This document shows positions 1 through 12,900 of a stretch of 64,000 nucleotides of DNA, one piece after another (position 1 is the first letter of the stretch; every line of letters begins with the position of its first letter). The translations under genes were made by a program, and so were the position numbers. The notes beneath the pieces are model-generated. The model did not search any database and was not told the DNA's origin. It saw only the letters and a program-made list of their open reading frames with translations. Source of the DNA: Euglena gracilis (Eukaryota > Euglenida > Euglenophyceae > Euglenales); assembly GCA_039621445.1 (NCBI GenBank), contig CP154955.1, positions 51,117,384 to 51,181,383 of the forward strand. Direction: 5' to 3'.

Positions 1-635
1 ACAAGAAGCCTTAGTGCAACTGAGGGGGGGTTGCCTGCCTGGGCAGGCACTCCAAGACACCCAGACAGGGTTTTTTTTTAGACTCGGACCCCGTCCACCA
101 CCCTCCCGGGTCCCCCCAGGGGGGGATATTCTTTTTGGCGCTGAAGGCCAAAAAATTTTTGAAAGAGGTGCTATTTTTGGCATTTTCGCGACTTTTGGCC
201 ATTTTCGGGGAAAAGTGAGTGGGTCCCCCATAACCCCCCCTGGGGGGGGGCGGCCCCAGGAGGTGGGTGGGTGGGGGGACCCCCTCCCCCTGGTCGTGAA
301 AATTCTCCTGCACCGAGATCTGGCTCCCAGGTCCCAGGCACTCCCAGGGGGGGGTTTGGCACATGGCCAAAGTGCTTGAGCAATCAGCCAGGGCGATCTG
401 CTATGAAGGGGGCGCCAGATGCTCAGAAAGGGGCCAGTTATAAGCACCACAAGGCTCCTCCCGGGGCACAGGCACAGGCACCAGAGGCACTCCGGGGCAC
501 CACCTCCCCCACCCTGGGGGGGGGGTGGATCGAATTCAGCCTGCTTGCAACTGGATCGGCATCGAGGCTCGAACTTTCATCTCTGTTTCCTACGCTGCGA
601 AGATTCTCGAGATGACACAGCGGAAGTTCGACACC

Positions 636-764
<129 letters not shown>

Positions 765-905
765 ACGCGCGTGCCAGTGCACGCCACTGTGTTGTGCACG
801 TCCACTATGCTGCTTTGCTGGAATTCTCAGCGGGGTTCAAGCCAATTAATGTTTTTGATTGCGCTGTTGCATTTCCATGCAACCCAGTTTTATTTTTATT
901 TCCAG

Positions 906-3900
906 CACCCCTCCGTCCTCTCTCCCTCTCGCTCACATGTGATGTGAATTGTGGAAATATGAAGTTTTCTGCTGCTGCTGTTGCTTATGTGCATGGTTGG
1001 CACGTACCATTCTCCACGGCAGAGTTCCTCCTCAACCATATGGACGTCCTCCATGACTGGCAGCCCATTCTGGACCTCATTTGCCATGACATCAAGGTTG
1101 GTTGTGCCCCCCCCCGCCCTTTTATAAGCCCAAAGAAAGATCCAACGGTTTCCCGCGATCTATTTCCTTCGAACTTTGCCCAGTAAATTATTTGACATTG
1201 TTGTGGCTGGAGATTGTTTCCGGGTCAACAGAATGTTTTACATTTTTGACCAGGGCTTGGTGTGGGGAAGCAATCCAAAATTGTAACCCCCCCAAATAAT
1301 ACCCCAAAATTTTTTCGAAATTTTCGAAGTTCCGTAGGAGCAAAAATAGCGCCAAAACCCCCTTTGTGGTGATTTTTTGTACTTTCTCCTGAAGTTTAGC
1401 ATTTTTTGGAGGCCAGATGATCCAGAAAAATCGATTTTTTTGTAATTTGTTGTAAGAGATTGTGATTTTACCTACTTTTTCAGGTCAAAAATCCGGGCCT
1501 TTGGCCTGAAGCCGGGGGGGGGGGGATGGTTTCGGCCGCCGAAGGCGGACCCCGGGGGGGGGGAATTATTTGGGGGGGGGTTAACCCCCCCCTAATAGAA
1601 GCACGGGTGCGCTCATAGCGGACCGCCGCCTCTGGCGGCAGGGGATGCACTTCTATTTGGACCCTACCTGCGCATTTTTTGTTGATTTCCTTTAGAAACC
1701 CCATCAAAATGAGGGGTGCGCTTGTAGCGGACCGCTGCCTTCGGCGGCGGGGGGTACACTTTTATTTGGAACCTGCGCTTGTAGCGGCCCCGCACTTCTA
1801 TTAGGGTGGGGGGTCGCTGAGCTCTTATCCCTTTAGAGTAAGAGCGAAGCTTACCCCTGGGGAAAAGGGGGGTCCAACCCCTCCCCCCCGTCCCCCCCCC
1901 TGGGTAGACCGTGAAAACCGTGGATTATCACCATGACCCCGGCCCGGTTCCCGGAATTTTTTTTTTCAGCCGCCAGCGACTGGATTTCTAGTTTCTGAAT
2001 CACCTGCGTTTGACCCCCAACCCCCCGCCAGGCCCGAGTTATTCACGCGCGAAGGGGTCCAAACTGGGTTGGATTGGCCCGCCCCCCTGGATAAGCCCCC
2101 CCCCCCCTTTGGGCTCTGCCATTTCGGGCCCAAAAATCGATATTTTCAAAATATCTCGAAAATGATGCAGAGTCAAAGGAAATGTCTGGAGACCTAAATT
2201 GAAGCTCTTGGAACGCCCTATCTACTGCTATTTTGATTTCCCCGCAACTCCCCGCCTTGCCCGAGATACGGCCGTTTTTCGGCCCAGATGGCCGTTCTGT
2301 ACACTTTTCCCACTGTTAGACTCAGCTGTTTTCGGACAAAAAAGTCGAAAAAAATCCCAAAAAAAATAGAAAAAAAATTGGCCCAAAATCATGTTTTTTC
2401 GGCCTCCCGGACCCGGAAAAGGTGGTTTCGAGCCAAGACGGGCGTTTTTCGACCCCGCCCCCCGTTTTGGGCCCGAAACCAATGGACTTTGGGTCCATTT
2501 TCGGGTCAAAAAAAAGTAAAAAAAAATAGAAAATTTTTTTGCCCGAAACGATGTTTTTTGGCCTCCCAGACCCAGAAAAACTGTTTTTGAGCCGAAAATG
2601 AGCGTTTTTTGACTCCCCAGCGCCACGTTTTGGGCCGTCAACCCATTGAGTTCGGGTCAAAAACGGGTCAAAAAATTCAATAAAACGGGTATGGGGTGTA
2701 TGGGGGGGTTTAACATTTCATTCACATTTCAGAAATTGCCGTAAAATAACTGAAAGTCAGCGTAAGTTGCAAGATTGTGATTTGTGATTTATAGAAAAGC
2801 GTAATTTGTGACGTATGACGTGCGAAACTTGCAATGCTAGTATTTTCGGCCTTCCATTACATGCATGTCCCATTAAGAGCTCAGCATTATTCAAAACCTG
2901 GTTTATGAGCCAAACTTTTGCCAGAACTTGGAATTTTTGCCAAAATTTTTGACAAATTTGCAAAGGAAAAAAAGCCTGAGTTCCCTTATGAGTCATTCGA
3001 GGATGGTCGCAAATTATTTTCCTTTCCATTTCAAGCTCATTCTGAGTGAGGGAGGATAATTGAAAAAAATGCATACTGAAAATGCTTTAGACGTGGGGCT
3101 CTGGTTTTTTCATGCATGTTTTTTTTTCTGCTAGGAAGTAATTGCATTGAAGAATCTCGCAACCTGGACCAGATTTTCATGTGAGATTAAGCTTTTCGTA
3201 ATTTTTTGTGTTGTCGTTGGATTTCTCGGCCAACAAATTCCATATTTTTTTGAATCGGTATGCTTCAACAATGTTTTTGAATCGGTATGTTACAACAAAA
3301 AGTATGCTTTTTTGGATTTATTTTTTTGCTAAGGTGTGAATAAAAGCTCAAAACATACACCATTGTTGAAAAATGAAGGAAAGCACCGGGTGCTCCCCCC
3401 TCCAGCAGTCCCCTGTGAAATGTGAGCATTCCAGATATCAATTTCCGTCAATTTTCACAATTTCCCCACTTTTTTTTTGGCAAGCCTCCGACAGTCCCCC
3501 TGGGGGTTTGAGAGTTTGCTTCCCCTCTCTCACCTCTTCTGCCCCAGGATTTCATTGGTGATCCCCCCAAGAGCGCCATCGCAGTCCTCGATCTTCTGTG
3601 CTGCACCACCACGCTCCGCAGATACATCTACGACCAGGTGGTGCCAGCATCTTTAGTCCCAATCCCGAAATTGGAACCTTTCAAGTTCCAGCCCACATTG
3701 TGAGTGTAAGGAGGTAAATTCTCTCGTTAACCCTCTTGAACTGGGGTTTTCTTATAGCAGAGGGGGTCCAGCCAGCCACACCTTTTCTCCGTCCAGCACC
3801 TCCCACCAGCCGGACTGCAGAACCCCCCAGAGGGCATGTCCGTGTGATAGAGTTGGGACCAGCCCGCCGCAGCTGGACAAGTACTTCAAAGGGGTCAAAA

Positions 3901-6900
3901 AGGCGAAAATGGTGTTTTTCTAGGGGTTATTTGTGGCCTCCAAATTCTGGGTAACTGTCTGGGTAACTCTGTCCTGCTGATTTGGACGTTTTCGTCATTT
4001 TTGGGGGGGGACCAGCTGGGTGCAGGCTAGCCACCGGCTAGGTCCCATGAGGACCCCCATTGGGAGGGAGTCCAGCCTGCGCGCTTGTTTTTCTCCAGCC
4101 GGAACCTTTTCCATCCATCCAGCTGAACTCCCCCGGGCGTCCTCATTAAGAAATAACTGTCTTAAAACATAGAATCGTTTTTGATGCTGCCGACCCTCGC
4201 GACGTCTCTCATCCGGCGACCAAATGAACCTCAGACCTTCCTGACAGACGGAGGAGAAGAAGAGTGTTGGGTGCTTATTAAAGTGATCTTCTGGCTTCCA
4301 AAGAGCAGGAGTGACCCCCCCCAGGTGGCCAAGCGGTATTGTTCTGGGCGTTGACCCCAGCGCCGCATTTTGACCATATCTGTTTGGAGGGCGACTGTGC
4401 CTCGCCCACAGGTGGGTGGCCCGTCTGTCCTGCCTTGCCTCGTCCCGTCGCCCACAGCTGCGGGAGGTGTTCGCCCACGACCGCATCATCTTCCTGGAGA
4501 TCGTGGTGGACGACGACAAATGTGAGCACCTCGTCCGAATCAAGGTGTGCGCGCGTGCTGAGAAGTGAACGATTAGCGAGTGGCTGGGCGAGAGCATGGG
4601 CATCCATACCCACGGCCGAGGGTCAGTGACCAAACCACAGCAGGATCTTTGAAGAGCGTCCAAACACCAAGTGCGAATCAATCCACGCCCTTGAAGCACC
4701 GTGGATTCTGTAATGGCGTTCTGGCAAATTTGTGTGGGTTTTTGATGCGTTTTTTTTTGTCAGTTTTGAATGGATTTTGGACCTTCCAACCGTATTGGGA
4801 TGCTCTCTGCAGGCCCGGGAGAGTCCGGAGTACAAAGACATGGATGAGGAAGAGGCCCTGGCCACGGGAGGATGGGAGCCCCCCCCCCCAGCTTTTTATG
4901 TAGGTGGGCAGAAAAGGGTTCCGTGGAGGCTGGCTTGCCTGGGATGCAGAAACCTGCACAGTTTGACAACCTTCAAAATCTCCAAAATCTTCAAATTGCT
5001 TCTTATTTACAGCCACGGACTCAAAGGACCATTTATCCGGATGCATATTATGTTGAGCTCAGGCTTCTGCTTAAGGGATTGCAGTACCCCCCCCGAAGCC
5101 AGTCCAAATTTGGCCAGTGGGATTTCTAGCAGACCCCCCCTGGGGGGGGGGTCTGCTAGCAGGGCTAGCTAGGGGAAAAATTTTTGGGGACCCGCAAACA
5201 TGGCCCAAAATTCCTGTTCTTGGCCATTTTTGTGAATTTTGGAACAAAATCAGCCAAAAATCTATTAAAAACCTCATTTCCACCTCGGCGCGCAGCGCCG
5301 GAGGAAAATTTTTTTTTCCAGTTGGGGGGACCCCCCCCTCCCTGGGGGGGAGGGGGGGTCTAGTCCATTTTTTCAGTGTCTAGCCGATTGGCTAGCCAGT
5401 ACCCCCCCCGGGTCCTTAAGCAAAAGCCTGGTTGAGCTCCCCTCCCCCCGGAACTGCCATGCTGGAACTGTCAGCCCCGCCCAGGAAACTTCGGGGCTCT
5501 TGAGAAAAACGATTGTCAGAACAGGAAGTACGAAGAGGGTGTGAAAGGTTACAGTTTCTCGGGGAAAAGTGGGTGTCGTTTCCGCTTGGCCATTCTGTGG
5601 TGTCCCCCAGCGGACATCAAGCGGCGCATCGCTGGGTACCGGCAGCAGTACGAGGCAGTGTCCGACGAGTACTGCTATATCCGCGCCCACAACCCCCGCC
5701 ACACCCTGAACGGCATCAAAGGTATTTGTATGTGTGTATGCGTGTGCATGTGTGTTGGTGTGAGTGTGGGTGAGAGGGCAGGTGGTGGACGTGCATGTGT
5801 CATCTCTGTCACATGGTCAGCTTGGCCACTGCTTGATGGCGTCCCACACAACGTGGAGGAAGGGAGAAAAGTCGCCCAACCTAAAAAAAAAAACCATCTC
5901 GCCAGCGCCTGTCTGCCCCACCTCAACCCCCCTCTCCCCCACCGCCCCCGCCGGGCCACAGGGTACCTCCCGTCCCGCATCGTCAACTGGGTGCTGAACG
6001 CCCGCATCGGCCAGCTGCCCAACGCCATCTACTTCTTTCCGCCCCCCGAGAACGAGTTCTCCCTTCAGGAGCGGCTTGGCGGGGACCCGGCCCCCCCGCT
6101 GCTCTGCACGTGGGTGGTCCCCCAGCTAGTTGAGGGGTGATTGGGTGTTGGGCGGGGGGGGGGGGCGATTGGGTTCCAGCCGCTCCCCCAGCTGCTGATT
6201 TCCCCCTCCCTGAACCGGGAAACAACGGGGGGAAATGGAGATAATCCCCAAACCCCCAAACACAGAAAACTACGGACATGCCATCTGGCATGGCCGACGA
6301 GGGCATTTGGCAGAGGGAGAGGGGAGGGGGTCTCATGCATCAGAATAATGCCAGTGTGTTTCGGATGCACGTCATATTCCTGTTGATCCGTGTATTGGGT
6401 AAATCCAGAGGTTTCAGAGGCTGTATTACACCCAGCCTGTCTTTTCCAAACTGGGTGTTATTTTTTGGACGTTGAGCCCAGTCAACATGAGCGCCGTGGC
6501 AACGTCAGATAAGTACAGATAAGATTTTGATCTGGACGAGAGAAGTGCAGCCCCCAGGAAATATGGGGAGCGGCGGGGGGTAGCTGGCCCTCACGCAGCG
6601 TGGACAGATGGAGGCCAAGCGGCTGTTCAAGTACATGCAGACCCTGTATGGAAAGGACGACCTGGAGGTGTGCAGACTGGGGTGTCGGCGTTGGACCAGA
6701 TATTTTTTTTAAGTTTTGTGACCTGGGGGGTGGGGGAGGGGGTGGGTCCCGGCCGAGCCCCCCCCCCCCCCCAAGGAGGTGGGGGGTTGGGCGGGTGGGT
6801 TTTTTCTTTTTTTCGGTGCCAAATCCCGAAGATAAAGTTTTTATTTTTACCCTAAAATTGACCCCCCAAAAGTGGGTCCCCCAGAGCCCCCCCTGCACCC

Positions 6901-9900
6901 CCCTGCACCCCCCATACCTCCAGGTACACAGACAAAAAAGGGCCAGAGGCGAAAAACAGCGCCAAGCCAGAAGAAGGGATAAAAAGGCACCAAACAAACA
7001 GCCGCAGCGCACACAGGCCACCTCAGGGGGTGGGTGCCCACCCGGGTCCTGAAAAACCTTTGCAAGGGACAGGGAGGACAATTCTACGGTTTTTTTTTGC
7101 ATTTTTTCCAAGTATTTTTTGCTCTGCTGGCTTCACTTTTTGCTCAGAGATTTCCATTTCAAAAATGCTGATTTCTGTTCAAGATTGTTTTCAATTTTTC
7201 TTGATCATTTTTCTTCATCAAATGACAACAAAATCCAAGAAGATGTTGATAATCGGTAGTAACAAAACTTCGGGAAATTTGTGGGATCAGCAGATTGTCC
7301 TCCCCAAGATTGTCATCTGCTGTTTCCAACCTGGCTCATAGACCAACCAATACAACCCCTCAATAATTTGGCTTTTTTTATTTGGCATTAATGGGGTATT
7401 TTGGGGTTTTGGGGGCTTTTCAAAACGCCACCCGCCACGGGGCACCAGGCAAGGGCGTTACGACAAAATTGAGATAATTTCTGGTGCTTGGTTTCTTTTT
7501 CTTTAAAAACTTTTTCCTGCCAAGTTTTTTCTGCCAACTGTCATTCTGCCAAGTTTGTCGATTCCCACAGCCCTTTGGTGTTCCAACCCCTGTCCTGGGG
7601 ACCTCAGGCCGCCTTGTTTGTCTGCGCAGATCTGGACCAGCGGGCTGCTGCGGAGCATCCAGACCGGCGATCGGTTCAGCCGGGCGGGGTACATGACGAA
7701 GCGGTGGCGCGCGCTGAACGAAATCCACATGGGGGCGTGCGAGGTGTGGCGGTGTTCGCATTGACCTAATTGATAGCTTCCAGCGAGCTACTTTGTAGCC
7801 TGTGGAACACCAGCTAAAACAGTGCTTGCAAGGCACCTTGAGAGGCTCTTGTGGGGGACGTTCTTGGAAATCACCAAGGGGGTCAGGGCAGAGAGAGGGG
7901 TCAGAGAGAGCGGACTCATGTGTTCTACCAGTTCCAAAAATGCTTGCATGGTGGATGCTTTGTTGCTTCAGTACATTGGTCACCTGGCCAAGCTCACGGC
8001 TTGCTGCTTTCCTTCAGAATCTTGCTCTGAGGGCTCTCGCTGTCACCGTTGCCTTCCCTCCAGGGACTCACACGAAAGGAAGTCAACACAAAATTCCCAT
8101 TCATTGAGGAGCTGCGGAGGAACAGCAAGTATTATTTCCGCTTTCCCCAGGTGTGTTTTTGTTAAGGGAGGAGATTACATCGGTTTCTTTTTTCCAAAAA
8201 AATGGGTGGTTTTGACTGCGTCGCGGGCAGGCCTTTGCTCAAGGGTACCCCCGGGGAGGGGGGGGGGGAGCTGGACTGCGGCTAGTCCAAATTTGGCTAG
8301 TGGGAATTCTAGTGAATCCACTAGCAGGGCTAACTAGTGGAAAATTTTTTCCGGTGACGGGCACGGAAAAAAATTTGGGACCCCCAAAAATGGCCAAAAA
8401 TGGGCATTTTTGGCCATTTTTGGGGGTTTATGGAACAAAATCAGACAAAAAATCAATAAAAAAACCCATTTCCACCTTGGCACGCAGCGCTGTAGGAAAC
8501 TTCTGTCCATTCGGAAGGGCCCCCCAGACCCCAGACCCCCCGGGGGGGGGGAGGGGGGTCTAGCTAGTCCATTTTTTCCAGTGTCTAGCAAAATGGCTAG
8601 CTAGTGGACTCTCCGGGGTCCCTAGGCAATGGCCTGGTCGTGGGTGAGTGCGCGTGCGCATGTTGCTCATGCGCGTGCCCGCAGCTGTGCGTGCCCATGG
8701 CAACTGTGGTTTCCGTCGGGGGGTTTCTCGGTTGGGATGTGGGCTCTGGCGCCCCACTGGCCTGCGATGCAGGGCGAATCGTACCTCGACCTGGTGCACC
8801 GGCTGGACCGCGTCATCCTGTCCCTGGACCGGGCCGAGAAGCCCGTGCTGGTGTTGGGTCACCGCGCCGAGCAGAGCCGGACGGCTGCCACCTCCCCCCA
8901 GTCAACCCACCCCTCCCTAGTCTAACTTGTGCCCCACCCCTCCACCACCTGAATCCGGCGCTGGTTCCGTTTTGCGAGAATTGTTGGCGTACTACCATGA
9001 AGGTGTCTGCCCTCCACATGCCAACTCCAAGGCGATGCATTTGTACGGCATCATGTTATACGGGGAAAAACGTTTCCCATATTTATTGTTATTTATTAAA
9101 TTTTATGATATTAAATGTATTATGTATAATTATATGTAATTATATATGGCAGCTCTCAACTATATGGCCCCCCTAGGGGGGGGGGCATATATGTAGTTGG
9201 GAGGGGGGGTCAAAGATTTTTTTTTTGCGTTATTGATGGAATAGGGTTAGAGTTGCGACTCAGGGTTAGGGTTATGCCTAACTTATAGACGTGTGTTAGG
9301 TGTACAAGTTAGGCCTAAGGTTAGGCCGAATTCGTAACCCTAACCCTACTCCATCATTAACACAAAATTTTTTGACCCCCCCTTCCCAATTATATGTTCC
9401 CCCCCCCTGGGGGGCCATATAATTGGGAGCTGCCTTATCTAATTCTGCGTGGGGTAGGTAGGTAGGTAGGTAGATAGGTAGGTAGGTAGGTACTCTTTGA
9501 TACAGTAGGTTACCTAAGGCCCGGCCCCTTGCTTGTGTGGCCACCTTACGGTATATTCCATGGAGGAACGGACCTACGGCTCGAGCAGGCCCCTCCGTTT
9601 CCTCCCCGTGCAGCCCCTGGCATGTGTAGACGCCTTGCTGCACGGCCCCCTTGCGCGTCGAGTCCACGGGGAGAGCAGGCCCCTCTCGCGCGCAGGAGCC
9701 TGCGCTGTTCGTGGGACATGAGTCGTCGTCCCTCTCAGCGTGGAAGGGGACCTGGAATGGACAGGGGCAAAGGAAGGGAGGCTCCTCCTCTGTGCTGTTC
9801 CAAGTCTCGGGTGCCTGGGACTAGAGTAACTGCTGTTAGCGTGCCAAGGCGATGCTGTGACCTGGCGGTGTGGGATTCCGCCTGGCCTCGTGGTGAGTAA

Positions 9901-12900
9901 GGGCCCGCGGAGGGAGGCACCCTGAAAGCCTACTGAACTTGATTCAGTGCCAGGCGGAGTGACCCAAAGACACGGGGTTGCTGGGCTGAGCCTTCGGTGT
10001 GCCCAGGGATTTGCCGTCCCTGAGTCAGTGGTGAAGGAGGCACCCACCTGCCGGTTATGTGCCCCCCGACCCTGCCGTCCGGTCTCATTTAACAGGACAG
10101 GGGGGCTCCGGACGGACCGGCGCCATCTCGGTGGTGCGGGGAGGCCACCGGGTATGGTTGACTCTTTGATACAGTAGGTTACCTAAGGCCCGGCCCCTTG
10201 CTTGTGTGGCCACCTTACGGTATATTCCATGGAGGAACGGACCTACGGCTCGAGCAGGCCCCTCCGTTTCCTCCCCGTGCAGCCCCTGGCATGTGTAGAC
10301 GCCTTGCTGCACGGCCCCCTTGCGCGTCGAGTCCACGGGGAGAGCAGGCCCCTCTCGCGCGCAGGAGCCTGCGCTGTTCGTGGGACATGAGTCGTCGTCC
10401 CTCTCAGCGTGGAAGGGGACCTGGAATGGACAGGGGCAAAGGAAGGGAGGCTCCTCCTCTGTGCTGTTCCAAGTCTCGGGTGCCTGGGACTAGAGTAACT
10501 GCTGTTAGCGTGCCAAGGCGATGCTGTGACCTGGCGGTGTGGGATTCCGCCTGGCCTCGTGGTGAGTAAGGGCCCGCGGAGGGAGGCACCCTGAAAGCCT
10601 ACTGAACTTGATTCAGTGCCAGGCGGAGTGACCCAAAGACACGGGGTTGCTGGGCTGAACCTTCGGTGTGCCCAGGGATTTGCCGTCCCTGAGTCAGTGG
10701 TGAAGGAGGCACCCACCTGCCGGTTATGTGCCCCCCGACCCTGCCGTCCGGTCTCATTTAACAGGACAGGGGGGCTCCGGACGGACCGGCGCCATCTCGG
10801 TGGTGCGGGGAGGCCACCGGGTATGGTTGACTCTTTGATACAGTAGGTTACCTAAGGCCCGGCCCCTTGCTTGTGTGGCCACCTTACGGTATATTCCATG
10901 GAGGAACGGACCTACGGCTCGAGCAGGCCCCTCCGTTTCCTCCCCGTGCAGCCCCTGGCATGTGTAGACGCCTTGCTGCACGGCCCCCTTGCGCGTCGAG
11001 TCCACGGGGAGAGCAGGCCCCTCTCGCGCGCAGGAGCCTGCGCTGTTCGTGGGACATGAGTCGTCGTCCCTCTCAGCGTGGAAGGGGACCTGGAATGGAC
11101 AGGGGCAAAGGAAGGGAGGCTCCTCCTCTGTGCTGTTCCAAGTCTCGGGTGCCTGGGACTAGAGTAACTGCTGTTAGCGTGCCAAGGCGATGCTGTGACC
11201 TGGCGGTGTGGGATTCCGCCTGGCCTCGTGGTGAGTAAGGGCCCGCGGAGGGAGGCACCCTGAAAGCCTACTGAACTTGATTCAGTGCCAGGCGGAGTGA
11301 CCCAAAGACACGGGGTTGCTGGGCTGAGCCTTCGGTGTGCCCAGGGATTTGCCGTCCCTGAGTCAGTGGTGAAGGAGGCACCCACCTGCCGGTTATGTGC
11401 CCCCCGACCCTGCCGTCCGGTCTCATTTAACAGGACAGGGGGGCTCCGGACGGACCGGCGCCATCTCGGTGGTGCGGGGAGGCCACCGGGTATGGTTGAC
11501 TCTTTGATACAGTAGGTTACCTAAGGCCCGGCCCCTTGCTTGTGTGGCCACCTTACGGTATATTCCATGGAGGAACGGACCTACGGCTCGAGCAGGCCCC
11601 TCCGTTTCCTCCCCGTGCAGCCCCTGGCATGTGTAGACGCCTTGCTGCACGGCCCCCTTGCGCGTCGAGTCCACGGGGAGAGCAGGCCCCTCTCGCGCGC
11701 AGGAGCCTGCGCTGTTCGTGGGACATGAGTCGTCGTCCCTCTCAGCGTGGAAGGGGACCTGGAATGGACAGGGGCAAAGGAAGGGAGGCTCCTCCTCTGT
11801 GCTGTTCCAAGTCTCGGGTGCCTGGGACTAGAGTAACTGCTGTTAGCGTGCCAAGGCGATGCTGTGACCTGGCGGTGTGGGATTCCGCCTGGCCTCGTGG
11901 TGAGTAAGGGCCCGCGGAGGGAGGCACCCTGAAAGCCTACTGAACTCGATTCAGTGCCAGGCGGAGTGACCCAAAGACACGGGGTTGCTGGGCTGAACCT
12001 TCGGTGTGCCCAGGGATTTGCCGTCCCTGAGTCAGTGGTGAAGGAGGCACCCACCTGCCGGTTATGTGCCCCCCGACCCTGCCGTCCGGTCTCATTTAAC
12101 AGGACAGGGGGGCTCCGGACGGACCGGCGCCATCTCGGTGGTGCGGGGAGGCCACCGGGTATGGTTGACTCTTTGATACAGTAGGTAGGTAGGTAGGTAG
12201 GTAGGTAGGTAGGTAGGTAGGTAGGTAGGTAGGTAGGTAGGTAGGTAGGTAGGGTCATGTTAATGTGGCAGAGGCTTTGGGGCTGGGGGTTGGGTATGAC
12301 CCACAAAATTCTCCGGTGTCCCACTGTCTATGCGAGCAGGTTTTTTCCATTTCCTGACCCCTTTTGGGCTCCGAAGCAAACCCAGCCTCAGGTAAGGGGA
12401 CGAGGCGGCTCACACTGCAGTGAGTGGCATTGGACCCCTACTTTGAACAATATAAGTGAACAACCTCTGTCAACGTGGGCTGGTGGGGCGATGGACTCGA
12501 AATGCCGACCAATTTGGGCAAAAATCACTGGTCGTCATGTCTAGGCCATCGCCCCACCATCCGACGTTGACAGGGGTTGTACACTTACATTGTTCAAAGT
12601 AGGGGTCCAATGCCACTCACTGCAGTGTGGCCGCCTCGTCCCCTTCCCTGAGGCTGGGTTTGCTTCGGAGCCCAAAAGGGGTCAGCAGATGGAAAAGACC
12701 TGCTCACACAGGATTGGCCTGAATTTGGCGCAGCGTGCTGCGTGGGGCAGGGCCATGCCAATGTGCACACACCATCACCACATCGCATGGGCTGGCAGAG
12801 GCTTTGGGGCTGTGGGTTGGGTATGACCCGCAAAATTCTCAGGTGTCCCACTATTTAATCTCCCTATTGTATGCTCTTTTATTATGTTTATTATATATGA

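Noticed and set aside
9492-12167. rDNA, 5S or snRNA cluster
   Set aside because: I looked for 5S, large-subunit, U-snRNA, SRP and tRNA promoter-like signatures and saw none that hold up.
9574-12324. Repeated 157-247 aa minus-strand and 123 aa plus-strand frames in the 669-bp array
   Set aside because: Open frames occur on both strands of the same GC-rich unit, with no domain and no coding bias favouring one strand.
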